From: Mytilus galloprovincialis
Taxonomy: Eukaryota > Mollusca > Bivalvia > Mytilida > Mytilidae
Reading direction: 5' to 3'
Assembly: GCF_965363235.1 (NCBI RefSeq)
Contig: NC_134847.1
Location: 45,201,305-45,265,304 of the forward strand
DNA length: 64,000 nucleotides
A program made the position numbers and the translations under genes. Position 1 is the stretch's first letter. Each line of letters opens with the position of its first letter. Shown here piece by piece: positions 10,434-22,690 of the stretch. The notes under the pieces were generated by a model. It worked only from the letters and a program-made list of their open reading frames with translations, did not search any database and was not told the origin of the DNA.

Positions 10434-10654
10434 TTATAACACGGCTATTATGTAAAAACAATAAAGTTAATAACGTCAATCTTGAAACGACACGTAAGTT
10501 TAGTTGAATGTATAGCTTCTGTATTGTTTTCTTATAGATAAATGTTCCTTGTCTTTGTTCCGAAAAAATGTTAAAGGCATCGTTTACACAACAATAGACT
10601 CTTTTTTTTTCTTTTTTACAATTATAATCTTAATAAAGTGCTCTACATTTTAGC

Positions 10655-11609
10655 TTGTATATATGTAGAACTCTAAAGTGCAATGGGAACACTAAAGTAC
10701 GATGGTTACGCTAAAGTGCGATGCCTACATGCTATAAAGTGCGATGGTCCGCGAAAGTATAACCGTAATAAACGTACTATAGATTATGACATGAACAGTC
10801 GCTTATACAAACCAAAACAAATTGTACATGCCGGAAGATATACTAAGAATATTTGATTAAAGCCTTTAAAAAAGGAATGTCCATGATTTAATTTCAAACC
10901 TAATCGGTCTGTGTTGGCTGAAACGAATGTGTCAAGTTATTTTCTTGTACTGGAAAGCAGACTTGACGTTGTGTCCTGCAGTTGACTAAATTTCTATATA
11001 GATACAAAAGAGTATCACATAGGTATTATGTATCCTACTTCTATTAGAAACGAACAGATACATTAAAATCATTATTTACGTTGCAGTCTACTTAGGGGTC
11101 ATTAAAGTAATGCTGATTTTATTGAAAATTAACGCCGGTAAAATAAAGATATTTGTAACTTACAGTGACGACTGTAAGGGGGGTGTTCACATTAGTGATA
11201 GACTGTGTGTACGGTAAGCTACATCGATTATCCAAATATTGAATACTCCCGTATTGTGAAAACAAATTTAACAGAACATACAGTATTTTGTGACACCTAA
11301 ACTATGTTTTTAGCAATGGTCTTCTAACTTTAAAATCAATCACTAAGCCTATCGGTAAATTATAACCAAGCTTTAGCTATTGCAAAAAGACTTTTTTTTA
11401 AATCCAACGTACTTTATCTTTTTAATCCCCCCAAACCTATACTATTGGTCCATTGCATTTAACCGTGATATACCATAATGCATCAGCAAACAAAATACCA
11501 TCGCACTTCAGCGTGAGAAACCATTGTACTTTAGCGTAGACCATCCCACTTTAGCGTGACCATCGCACTTTAGAGTACCATCACACTTTAAAGTCCTACA
11601 TATATACAA
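10655..11609. mobile_element. 955-bp TIR element with CTAAAGTGCGATGGT box arrays
   Basis: Left end 'ttgtatatatgtagaactct' and right end 'aaagtcctacatatatacaa' are inverted. Inside each end lie five tandem boxes close to ctaaagtgcgatggt (left 10670-10765; right 11490-11590 in inverted orientation as accatcgcactttagcg), with about 19-bp spacing. No transposase frame is present in the AT-rich middle. I cannot see an unambiguous target-site duplication, so the outermost base is uncertain by a few positions. It lies in the intron of copy C. Confidence 0.8.
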
Positions 11610-13093
11610 ATCATGAACACAGAATAGTTATCCTGTGTATGAATTCATTTTCGACAAGTCATGTTTAAACATATATCAACCTTTTGAATGCCATGACGCT
11701 CGCCAATTAAGAACGACCTAATGTAACATATCAAAATGATAAAGTTGTGCCCTTTGCAAAATTCCTCCTTTTTTATTTCCTCTCCATAATTGATCATGTA
11801 AATGATGATACAAACGACACCACGAAACTAGAAGAAAACAAGAGATTGACACGAAAGAAAAGTAGTCCGTCGTCGACTATGCTGGTCATTAATGACTATC
11901 TAATGTACTCCCTTTGAGTTACATTTCTGTAAATAACGACAATGCAATTTTCCATAGGAACTTCTTTTATGGCTAAAACTGTACCACTTTTACTATGGAA
12001 AAAAACAATATCCTAGAACACTACTATTTGTTTTCAAAGGTCAAAATATAGGACTGTGCGGAATATTTATAACGTGTTATATGTCCCAAACTTCTAAGAG
12101 TTTAAACTTACACTATACACTAAAATTATTTGCTACCCCTACCTTGACTTTAATTTTTCCAAATATTTCAATTTGACCGTTATGCATAACAAAAATAGTA
12201 ATGTATTTTTACTGGTAACATTCCTAATTATATCTCTATGAGATGAAGCATAGAGATCATATCTGGGAACCATTACGTAAACACAATTAATTATCTTTGA
12301 ATATTATATATCTCCCCCAAAAGAAGCGTGTTTTGTGAAACAGCTGTAGTGCAACCTTTACTGATTATGTTTTTAACAACAAAAACATATACTACACACA
12401 TTATTGTATATAATTCTGGAAATGTATGTAAATTTATCATTTCATATTACTGGGCGTAGTTGAATATTTCTTATGTATCAAAAGATGTGAAATATATAGC
12501 TGCAGTACTTCGTTGAAACACTCATATCCACTGGTGTTTTACTAAATATAACCGGACGGTGCTATCAATTACCTCGGGTGTCTTCATTTGCATTTTTAAG
12601 CTAACATCATACAAATTAGAAATATTCATGCATTTTGCGTCCCAGCCTGAAGATAATTTTTTCAAAAAGGTCAAAATAAAATTAGAACATCCGCTTATTT
12701 TGAAATGAAATATTGTTTTTCACTGAAAGCCTTTCATCGGCATTCAGGTTGTTTTAGGCTGAGTGAACATTGCTAAAATTTGGTAGTTTATCAATGGGAC
12801 TGTTGAACTTTTTATTGAAATATAACGTTGATATCATGCTGTCATGAAGTGCCACTCAATACTTTGAGTTTAATTAAAATTCTTGTTGAAAATATATATA
12901 CTGTTCCTTATATCTTTTCTTCTCATCATCCATTTGTATTTCACAATTAATGATGGAATATATATAAAATTTTGTAATACACAAGTTATAAATAAAACAT
13001 CTTATAAACATTACTATGATCATTTGAACATTACTTCAACAAGAAGTGAAGAACACTATATACGGCTAAAATCGTATTTTTTCTTTCTTTCAG
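11610..13093. other. Remainder of the copy C intron
   Basis: AT-rich, with no gene or clear repeat. The last about 70 bases ('aacaagaagtgaag', 'taaaatcgtatttttt', then the pyrimidine tract and cag) match the corresponding region before copy A. This marks how far the exon-2 cassette duplication extends upstream. Confidence 0.5.
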
Positions 13094-13432
13094 ACTTCGG
13101 ATGTTTCCCCGTATTACAGAAATTACTGTGAGACAAACAACGACTGTGTCGATCAATCATTATGTTGTTCAATAGCACCATTGATTGTTGGCAAACGTTT
13201 CTTAGACAGTCACCTGGATAAAAGATATAACCTGCACTACTGCATGCCATACAAGAATGAAAGTGCAACAACGTGTCATCTTCGATTACAGTACTCACCG
13301 GAAATGCCAAATTATCATAGTATCTTTAATGAATGCCCATGCGCACCAGGACTAAAATGTACACCCTCAGCAGACCTGCCATCGCGTTATCCTAAAGACC
13401 GATTTGGAAAATGTACAAAGACAAATCTATAG
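13094..13432 (+). CDS. Prokineticin/astakine-like secreted protein, mature-domain exon (copy C)
   Basis: The exon encodes 112 residues and a stop after acceptor 'ttctttctttcag'. It carries all ten cysteines in the prokineticin order (YC, DC, CC, YC, TC, ECPC, KC, KC) with the diagnostic ECPCAPGLKC box, and ends TKTNL. Joined in phase 0 to the signal exon at 9687-9740, the protein would be 130 residues, the usual size for prokineticin/astakine precursors. It would be secreted. Receptor and role are unknown, and an astakine-like cytokine role in blood cells is only an analogy. A dibasic-like GKR follows the CC motif in copies A, C and D and could be a processing site. Linkage of the two exons is inferred from phase, order and comparison with copy D. 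Confidence 0.8.
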   Translation, partial: TSDVSPYYRNYCETNNDCVDQSLCCSIAPLIVGKRFLDSHLDKRYNLHYCMPYKNESATTCHLRLQYSPEMPNYHSIFNECPCAPGLKCTPSADLPSRYPKDRFGKCTKTNL

Positions 13433-14331
13433 ATTTTTTTTTCGTAATAAAATTTATCAAATGTCAGTACATTGCCAAATGTTTGCAATTTATTTTTTAT
13501 TTCGGCATTTCCTGTAGCACAGTCCTACTAGTTTGCATATGGAAACAATACTTAGTACCAATATAGTCCCAACAACCAAGTATCTTATATATTAAACGTT
13601 TGAGAAACTCTATCAAATAAACTTAAAAGCAATCGGATCGCCTGGAAATTGACGGAGGACATTTAAGCGAATAAAAATCGAACGTTTGTATTTTAGAACA
13701 CACATGTTAAATTATCAATGCTTATTTCAGCTACTGACAGTTGTCCAATTTTATACTTTCAGTAGTAATGGTGGTCTCGAACAATGGTAGTAAGGATCAT
13801 CATTCACAATTCTGAATGAGGATCGTTGGTTAAACATTTTTTTCAAAATAATGTATTTATATCACATGAAGTTGATTTATTATTGGTTTTTGTAAGTGAA
13901 CACCTCCTTTACTTCATTTTTAGTAGTAGTTGACATGAACATTTTGAAACTTTATTCTAGGATGATTGTGGATATGCTTACTGTATATAGATATTAAAAG
14001 ATGCGGTATGAGTGCCAATAAGACAACTCTCCATCCAAGTCAAACTGAATAGGTCAAAGAACGCCCCTAAACACGAAGCAGTGAATCAATCGAACAGCAA
14101 GCTATAAAGGGCTCCAAAAATGACTAGTGCAAAACTATTAAAACAGGAAAACCAACAGTATAATCTATATAAAACTAGTATGCTGCATCATCTATCTTAC
14201 GTATTCAGACTCATTCAAAATGTTAGAATTGGTATTAAAAAGAAACATTTTTAATTTATTACAGGATTATAATGACAACAAATTGTAATAATAAGATTAC
14301 CAGGTATATCAATTGACTAATTTCGTATTGG
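13433..14331. repeat. Spacer between copies C and D with one dispersed repeat
   Basis: From about 13985 to 14165 lies a repeat with 'agtgccaataagacaactct' and 'gaacagcaagctataaaggg', also found at 16325-16515. Related words occur at 46980-47105 and 61830-61950. The rest is AT-rich with nothing recognisable. Confidence 0.5.
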
Positions 14332-14426
14332 TATTATAGATAGCGGCAATCATTGAAAGTTGATGTCCATAATATAGGTTAAAGGCTTAAAAGAAGATAA
14401 GCATTCGTTCAATTACTGTTCTGAAA
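14332..14426 (+). promoter_or_regulatory. Conserved promoter/5' leader of copy D
   Basis: 'tattatagata' (about 14332), 'atataggttaaa' (14372) and 'gataagcattc' (about 14396) precede the ATG at 14427. They parallel the block before copy C in order and spacing. Confidence 0.5.
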
Positions 14427-15268
14427 ATGACGAAGCTAATAGTATTAATAACGATCTTGACTATAAGTTATCTTTCTATAGTGGTAAGTTTCTATGAATA
14501 TTTTAACTGTCATAAAGTAACATGCAGTATAGCAATGGTTATCGCTTTCAAAAAATATTATATTGTCAACTGTTTACCTAACAAAAAATAACCGGCATTT
14601 TACCATGAGGTATAATAATTCAAATTAACATTACCCTGAGACACATGATTTTTTTTTTTAATTTCATGTTTCAATATAGATCTGATTACAATCTGTACCT
14701 TGCTTTTAAGAATAATGAAACTTGTATCCTTGAATGCGTTACAAACTCTAGAACTGTTAGATATTAAGAGATTAAATACATACAGTTGTACATGCACAAA
14801 AACCAGATTTTTTCGTTTACATTGCATGCTTATTTATGTAATAATAACAATTATATATTTACCTTGTACTATAATATACCGTTCCAACAAATACAAGGCA
14901 ATTTATTGTTATCAACAATTTTATTATTTCAGAGTACTGAGGTGTCACAATACATCCAAAAATACTGTGAGAAAAACCAGGACTGTGTGGATCCATCACT
15001 ATGTTGTTCTATAACACCAGCATTAGGCAAACGATTTTTAGATTATCCTGGAAACTTAGATAAAGACTTCATGGTTCACTACTGCCTGCCATACAAGACT
15101 GAAAATGCAACATGGTGTACATTCAAATTGCAATACTCACCGGAAATACCAAATTATCATGGTTTGTGTCCCTGTGGCCCTGGGCTGAAATGTACACCCA
15201 CGACAGACCTTGACCCGAAATATTATCCTAGAGACAAATTCGGAAAATGTACAAAGATAAATTCGTAG
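14427..15268 (+). CDS. Prokineticin/astakine-like secreted protein, complete two-exon gene (copy D)
   Basis: Exon 1 (14427-14483) encodes a 19-residue signal sequence, MTKLIVLITILTISYLSIV, ending at donor GTAAGT. Exon 2 (14933-15268) follows acceptor 'tattatttcag'. Both junctions are phase 0 and the intron is 449 bp. The 130-residue product has ten cysteines: C-x5-C-x5-CC, then YC, WC, LCPC with GPGLKC, and a final KC. This is the prokineticin/astakine pattern, without an AVITGA start. It is the most diverged copy (STEVSQYIQKYC start, DYPGNLDKDF insert), so it split off before the A/B/C duplications. It is the best-supported working gene of the cluster. Function beyond a secreted cysteine-rich signalling-type protein is not shown by sequence. 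Confidence 0.85.
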
Positions 15269-16255
15269 ATATATGCGTCAGTTCTTATAAAGCCTGATTG
15301 TTTATTTTATCTTATACTAGTATATTATACATTTCCAGTAAAACGGTCGAGTCATAACAAAAGTTTGGTATTCATCCGTGACCTAAAATCAGAACATGCA
15401 CAGTGAAAATCACAAATTAATCGAAAGATGTAAATAACAACCCTACAAGTGTACCTGAGATTAAATTCCCAAAAATCGAAAATTTGTCAAAATAACAAAT
15501 TGTAAAAAAAAAATTGTTAGCAGAAAAAAAATAATTAAATTAAAAATAAAAAAAAAATTGCAAAAAAAAACACTGAAAGATTGGATGGATGATTTGCACC
15601 TTCCATACAAGTTGGATCAATCAATTATTTTGCGTTCTATGTCCTTGTTATAACAAATTTTATCTTTTTTATTTCATTATTTGTTTGTTGCATATTTATG
15701 TTTTCGTGTCTTCAATTGTGACATTACGCTTGTGCTCTGTCTCTTTTTTGCAAATAAATCATTCTTCTATAGACAGCACACCGAAAACATCTAAGATTTA
15801 ACAACCTCCATACATCTATACTGTATACAGGGAGTGATGGGCATCAGATGTGTAGACAGAAAACGCCATTTTTAAGATCTACATATTTATTCAGAAACAA
15901 CAATGTATGCCCAATAAACAATGTTGTTACTTGCAATTATGACAGTTTAGTGGCTTACAGGACTAAAATTAATGTTTGAACGAAATAAACTATTATGGTT
16001 TTTTCGTACTTTTTGTTTAAGAATTTTTTTTTATTTGTTTGCCGCCTTTAGGCATAAACAACAGTTTCATTACTGTATACGTGATTATTCAAAAGACTTA
16101 AATAAAACATATTTGATCATGATAAAACCTTCCATCGAATAACTTTGACTGTTAGTCGCCGAAGGTATAATCCGCTCAGTAGTCTGTGCGTTTATACTCA
16201 CATGATCTATAATATATTTTTCTTTCAAATATTCCCTGTTTATAAGTAAAGCCAT
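15269..16255. other. AT-rich intergenic stretch downstream of copy D
   Basis: Contains an A-rich tract at about 15490-15570 and no recognisable gene. A short pyrimidine-rich frame near 15590-15800 looks like low-complexity sequence, not a gene. Confidence 0.4.
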
Positions 16256-16299
16256 TTTTATGAACCAACATTCAAACTACCTCAGGCAAAGTTACACTT

Positions 16300-17000
16300 G
16301 GAAGGATTTGACTATTATTTTTGTGTTTCTTAGTGCCAATGAGACAACTCTCCATCCAGTCACACTTTATAAAAGTAAACCATTAGAGGTCAAGGTATGG
16401 TCTTCAACATGGAGCATTGGCTCACACCGAACAGCAAGCTATACAGGGTCCCAAAAAATTACTAGTGTAAAACCATTCAAACGAGAAAAACAACTGTCTA
16501 ATCTATATTAAAAAAAAAATGAGAAACGAGAAACACTAATTAACCACATCAACAAACAACAACTACGGATCACCAAGTTCCTGACTTAGGACAGGTGCAA
16601 ACAATTGCAGCGGGTAAAAACGTTTGAATCGTACCAAACCTTCGCCCTTAGTTCATAAAAACTAATAAAATCAAATGTCCGGAGCACATGGGTCAAGCCC
16701 GGGTTTTGACGGGGTTCGTGTTTCTCAGTCATTAGTTCTCTATGTTATGGTATGCATACGGTTGTTTGTCTTATGGTGTTTTTCTCTCTTTTTTTGTTGT
16801 TAGTCTATTTTCAACTATTTTTTTAAATGTCCCATTCTTATCTTCGTTCTCACTTTTTTACCTTTTAAAAAAATAGTTTTTCTGAATGAAAACTCCGTGG
16901 CAGAAACTAGATGAAAGTTTTTGTAATCTTCTGGTATCTATGATGAGTTCATTTATAACCACTATAGTGTGAAATTCACGTATAAAATTTCCGATGCTTA
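16300..17000. repeat. Clustered dispersed repeats
   Basis: At 16325-16515 lies a copy of the 'gccaatgagacaactctcca' repeat. At about 16696-16850 lies a PLE 3'-tail-like piece ('gggttttgacggggttcgtg', 'gttgttagtctattttcaac'). At about 16925-16980 lies a fragment of the ribozyme-like repeat ('ctggtatctatgatgag', 'tttataaccact', compare 6243-6280). No gene is supported. Confidence 0.55.
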
Positions 17001-18480
17001 CACCACATTTATGAATATTCGACGGGAATATAAGAGATATCCGCAATAAAAGGGTAAGATTTGAAAACGTATTCAATAAAGCAACCTATTTTCACTTTTT
17101 TTTATCTCCATCAAGGAAGCTATTTATCTTTGGCTCTATTAAGCCCAAAGTTTTACAGAATATCAGAATCGCAAACAAAGGAGATAAATTTCAGCTGATC
17201 CTCTCATAGTTTAAAATTGAACTTGAATAGGAAAGAATAAAAAAATCGAAATTACGTGCTGCGTTAAGAGAAATTGACAAGAGATAGACAGTCTTTGGTG
17301 GAAAACACTACGGAATAACCAAGAAGAAAAATCCTTTTGTATTGTCAATTTTATGCAACCCATACAAAATCATCTTGCAAACATAAATTACAAAACATTG
17401 ACACATACACTAAAGAAGGACGTGACACTCAAACATGTATGTAGAGATAAGTTAACAATAGTATATGATGATACAGACATTTAGAACATCTGATACAGCT
17501 GAAATGAGTTTTCAAAACCATTTGACTATTTTACTTTAGTCATTAGGAGTGGAGACAACCTTACTCTCTTATACAACTATATGTCACGAAGACAAGAGCA
17601 ACATTTGAATTCGATCCAAGAATGACCCGTTTTAAAAAAAAAGTAAAATATCATAATGGTTTACTTTTACAACTTGTGACTTGGATGGAGGGTTGTCGCA
17701 TTGGCACTCAAACCATATCTTCTTGTATCTAACAGCTGTTTTGGTTATCCCCCTCAATATCACACCATTTAACGTTTTATGAAAGTTAATAAGTAATCGA
17801 AGCATCACAAGATAAAATCCAATGAAATGAAAATGAGTGATCAATTAGCGCAGAAACATAGCATTTGCCATGGGTTGTATAGAAATACGAATTGTTATCT
17901 TCGTTCGATCTGTTGTTAGTTCCGTAACATTTTCGTATGTGAACATATAAATACGCAACCACTTCTTAAATATAGTTGATCTTCATACATGATCTGGTCA
18001 AAATGCATCAATTTATTCATCTTTACTTAATTCGACATTTCATATGGTTTTGCCTAATTCGCACCAAATCCTACTTGTCCTAACATTAGTTCTATATTGT
18101 ACCGCCTTGTATTGTATTGTATTTGCTTATAACATAATGTAGGGATCTTTGCTGAAAAGCTAGCTCAGTAGTGAATGCATTGGTACTGACACAAGTTTCA
18201 ACAAACCTTTCTAAAATTGTTCGTTTATAAATTAGAAAATATACAAAAGTAAGGTTTCAGCCCCCCCCCCCCCCCCTTTGACAAGTTTACCTTTGTCTAT
18301 TATTGTAAGTAATTTTTGTCATACAGTTCTTCAACTGTTTCGTGTCTTATACTTATACATATACATCCTTGACTTTCAGGGAGGGGCGTAAAGGGGTATA
18401 TCTTCACGGAAGAACGCTAAATAAAATTTCCATTTCACGATGAACATTTTTCCCCCTTCATTTTATTATGGTAAAATTGA
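17000..18480. other. Unassigned AT-rich stretch with a poly-C run
   Basis: I see no gene here. A pure run of about 19 C lies near 18260-18278. A minus-strand fragment of the 'caactctccatcc' type repeat seems to lie near 17680-17720. Confidence 0.4.
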
Positions 18481-18483
18481 AAT

Positions 18484-18690
18484 GTGTCAAACAAAGAGCA
18501 GAAAACACCCGAAAGCTACCAATGGGTCTTCAACGCCGCGAGAAACTCCCACACCCTGGGCGTGCTTGAGCAGGCCCCTAAACAAAAATGTAAATTAGTT
18601 CAGTATAATGGACGTCATACTAAACTCCGAAATATACACAAGAAACTCAAATTAAAAATCATACAAGACTAACAAAGACCAGAAGGAATG
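18484..18690. repeat. Dispersed repeat ('gaaagctaccaatgggtctt' family)
   Basis: A stretch with higher G+C than its surroundings ('cgccgcgagaaactcccaca', 'ggacgtcatactaaactccg'). From memory this is a common mussel repeat lying on the opposite strand of some PLE tails. A short frame through it is not a gene. Confidence 0.45.
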
Positions 18691-19320
18691 TTTTAATGCA
18701 GCGTTCAAATAAAAAGCCACAAATTCCATGTTACCTTAATGTCTCAAAATCATGTGACAGGATAATCAAAAAGTCAGACATGTGGTTTTTTTTTTACCAT
18801 AAGAATCGGAGTTCCTTCAGACACGTGTCAAAAACAAGACGATCAAAGCCAGGTTATTTAATTTCACATTCATATATATTGTTGATCATCTTTCCATTAG
18901 CAATCCGAACTTTTCTGATTGGGTTCCATTAATAAATCCCCCATAACTAGAGATTAAAGAAACAACAGACACGGCTTCCTCCGCTAACTTATACCTCGAC
19001 TTTGACATACACAGTCATCTCAGTACCCGAATCTATGACAAACGAGACGATTTTAATTTTAAAATTATCAATTTCTCCTACATTAGTAGCAATATCCGAA
19101 CTTTACATTAATATCTGATATACATTTCTTAACTTATTAGGTATTCAAGAGCTTGTAGCTCCTTCTCAGACTTAGTGTATGAGCAGAAAGTTAATGAACT
19201 AGGGGTTTTTCAAAGATTTCTAGGTACTGACGTTGTTTATTGTCTTCACAACGTGTTACATCATTCTTGTATGTCTTCATGAATGTTACTTTTACCGTTT
19301 AGTCTGTTTTTGGTGATATC
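18690..19320 (+). pseudogene. Decayed Penelope-like RT fragment
   Basis: In broken frames one can read the region after RT motif C: ...SDWVPLI near 18900, then ETTDTAS...LYLDFDIHSHL...RIYDKRDDFNF near 18965-19060. These align to residues about 555-598 of the long PLE copy (KDTTDTVKSASYLDLHLE...KLYDKRDDYSF). Several stops and frameshifts are present. A minus-strand relative lies at 23600-24240 and shares the 'cttttctgattgggttcc' stretch. Confidence 0.7.
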
Positions 19321-21190
19321 CATTAGACGTAACTCTGTACTTATTTATCCCGTCATTGTAATATTATCACCGGTGTGAACGTGATGATCGTAACTGCAGT
19401 TAATTGCTAGCAATATTATATTTTATATGAAATTAAGTATTAACTATGGCATATCTTTACAACTACAATTTCTTATACCAACTACAAATCAGAAAGACGG
19501 TTTGCTGCTGTACAGAGGAAGCTGGATTGATTAGTATTAACAATCTTTTACTTTTTCTGAAACATATATGTCATAAACTAGTAAATGGGATGGCTAAGTA
19601 AATGAATATTCATTCGTAAATTTGAACTATATGTATATAGCAGGCGAAGGTGTAGAATGTTCAGTACAATGTTGGACAGAGATAAAATTGACAGTTAAGT
19701 ATACTTTTATAAACATATTTTATATCGTGAAATGGTTTTCATAAATCTTTTATTTTTGTAACAGTAAGGGAAGAAGACAAAAATATTACAAATGCAAATA
19801 AGGTAGGATTGGAATTTATACTTTAGCAACTCATACTTAATATTGTAATCTTTTCAACGATGTAATTTAAAGTATAGGTTACAGAATGGTTTGTAAACGG
19901 TTTTCATAATTTGTATAGATAATGCTATTTAAAAGCCTTTTTGACGAAGAAGAAAGTACATGTTACTGTTTTGGAAAAAGCTAAAAGGTGTTAGTTTATT
20001 CAAAATATATGCAGAAAATAAATGGAAAATAGAGACAATATAATAATTTACTACTGCGTAACGAAATAGGAATTAGTATGGAAAGAAATCATCAGTGTGA
20101 GGTTCATTTTCAAATACAATGTAATTAAAAATCTTATTAATATTATATCAGTGTCTCAACATAAATCAATCAACGCATTTATATGAAATATATTTTTAAC
20201 AAAATATTTTTAGCAATATTTTTTAGCATTCTATTTTACATAAAATTAAGCAAATACCAACTTACTTTAAATCTCAACTAATTCACGACTAACTAAAAGT
20301 ATAGATAATTCAAACTAATAATTAAAACGTACTTGTACTTTGAAAGTCTTTTAATTGGCTAAAATCAACACGCTGGATATTTTGTATTTTTTAAAAGTTG
20401 AATTCATTTGAGTATATTCTCACATATTTCAAACACTCCCTTAAAGTTGAGTACAGATAATTTCGACCAAATGGTCCATTAAATACACTGTGCACTTTCC
20501 TAAATTGTTTGAAGTTTTAAGCCTGCGTATTGTTCATATCTTGTTTTGAGTAAGACGTCTTTTTTTTTGTTATTTTACCTTTTATCCGTGACGTTATTAG
20601 AATAAACGTAAGCGGTATTCTGATAATTTTCATTGGACGTTGGCAAATATTTTGAAGGGATAGACTCCACATTCTACAAATATGTAAACTAAGGCAACCA
20701 TCATTTTAAAGCACGATTTTTATTAGTTATCTTTTTCTTTGGTGCCTATACAATTCCTTGTACTTGATACTCAGTCCATCGTTCTTTTTATATTGTACAC
20801 TTTACAAATTAGGAAGAACAAAAATTCGGTTAAATACAAATAAAAAATAAACATACAACATACAACATATAACATATAACAGCAAACAAATATTCAGCAT
20901 TACAAGTGCCGATTTATATATCCAGAGTACGGACCCACGTCTGTTTCTCCAGAAAATGTATTTGGTAAGTCTTTTAAATGTTGAGATTCTGTTGATATTT
21001 TTATTAAAGAATGCCTCGGTTTTTTTTTCTTTTCTGTGCGTTTTCTGTCCTTAACTAAACGGATGGCGATGTGTTTATAAATTCATAAAGTTTTTAGATA
21101 ATTATTGATATTTATTCGAAGATAGGGATAACAACAAAATAACAGTATGTTTCTTCAAAGCAACATGCTCAACGAAACAATGTACGATAT
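19320..21190. other. AT-rich stretch, nothing recognised
   Basis: I see no open frame of note, RNA gene or inverted-repeat element. Small (cata)-type repetition occurs at about 20850-20890. Confidence 0.4.
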
Positions 21191-22690
21191 TTTTAGTACA
21201 GCGGTGCAGCTTTAGATAAATGCTGTGCCTTTGTACTGAAAATGTCATGCATTCCATAATCACATGTTTTGCTTGGTAAGTTGTGGAACGACCTATTTAT
21301 GATATTGTACCACAAAGGAAGAATTATACAAATCGGTTTCCCGTTGTCATAAATCTTTTCTATAATATGAGATGTAGGAGTAATGTAGTATTTATTGTGT
21401 CCCTGCATTAGGTAGCGATAAATTTCTTGTTGATCGTAACCTCTCTGCTTCAGTATATTAGACAGATTAAAATGCAATAATTACATATGGAATGTTTAAA
21501 TGTATCGACGCGAAATATAAGGAATTGTGTACCTTATATGAACTGTGCGCATATTTCTGTTGGATTGGTGTCCTAAACCGTTACATTGATTTATTTATAA
21601 TAAGTGTAACTTTTCTAAAGTCACGGGATTTATATGAGTTTGTATGCGTTTTTTTTTGTTGTTTTTGTTTTCATTTTATGTATCTTTTGTTATTCCATTG
21701 GTCGATATTTGAAAATATAAGAGATTGGCATTGCATTAATAAATCAACCTCACCACATCTTAGAGTGACGATTCCAAGTCAGTGGTTTTCTTTTGCTATG
21801 GATTGATATATTTTTGCCGGATTTGTTGACCTCAAGCTGTATTTTGGTTTGTAGTGTAGTATGATTTCGTACCATGATTACCTTGATAGAGGGTTGCTAC
21901 TCACCAGGTGCAATCAAGCCAAGAGCTCGAATTTCAATTTTACAGACAACCTGAGATCACCCCCGGTTTCTGTTAGGGTGAGTGTGACTCAGTCCTTAGT
22001 TTTTATGTTGTGTTTTGTATGCTGTTTTTGGTCTTTTGGTCTTTCTCCTTTTTTTCTATATTGATGTCAGATTATTTTCGACTTTTGAATTTGAATGCCA
22101 ATTTGGTATCTTTCGCCTCTCTTATGTTGCTTGTTATTATCATACAACGAATGTATTGATGTAGCGGTAAATAAATCAATTGTTTCGATAAACCTTTGAA
22201 TAAGGAAAAGGTATAAGATTTTGCTGCTAACAAGGAAGCTATTAAACCAAGAGTTCCAAATGGTGAAGTTGAAATCATCCCTTAATAAATTTTACGGACG
22301 CCATCACGAATTGGTTGAACGTTATGGAATAACCGTTTTACAGATGATATCGCATATCTTCCTTATCTCGTAACCACAATCCCATTCCTTTTTTACGAAT
22401 GTGACCTACCTAATAAGACTATTTACCGGGTTTGTAATAATATGAGTAACACGACGGATGCCACATGTGGATCAGGATCTGCTTACCCTACCGGAGCACC
22501 TGAGATCAACCAAGTTTTTGATGGGGTTCGTGTTGCTTAGTCTTTAGATTTCTGTGTTGTTTCTTGTGTACTATTAATTGTCTGTTTGTGTTTTTCTTTG
22601 TTAGCCATGGCGTTGTCGCTTTATTTTCGATCTATGAGTTTGCTTGTTCCTCTAGTATTTTTGCCCGTCTTTTATACTTTCTATAAATCT
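21190..22690. repeat. Several PLE tail fragments in series
   Basis: At 21858-22125 and 22225-22685 lie plus-strand copies of the family-1 PLE 3' region. The second includes 'ggacgccatcacgaattggt' and 'aaccgttttacag', which match the C-terminal codons of the long PLE copy (27285-27340), then 'gcttaccctaccggagcacc' and the tail. The 21190-21280 piece ('tttgtactgaaaatgtcatgc') resembles 44460-44510. No intact frame is present. Confidence 0.6.

Noticed and set aside
21193-21477. Minus-strand frame of 94 codons
   Set aside because: It overlaps PLE tail fragments and shows no conserved motif or gene-like context.
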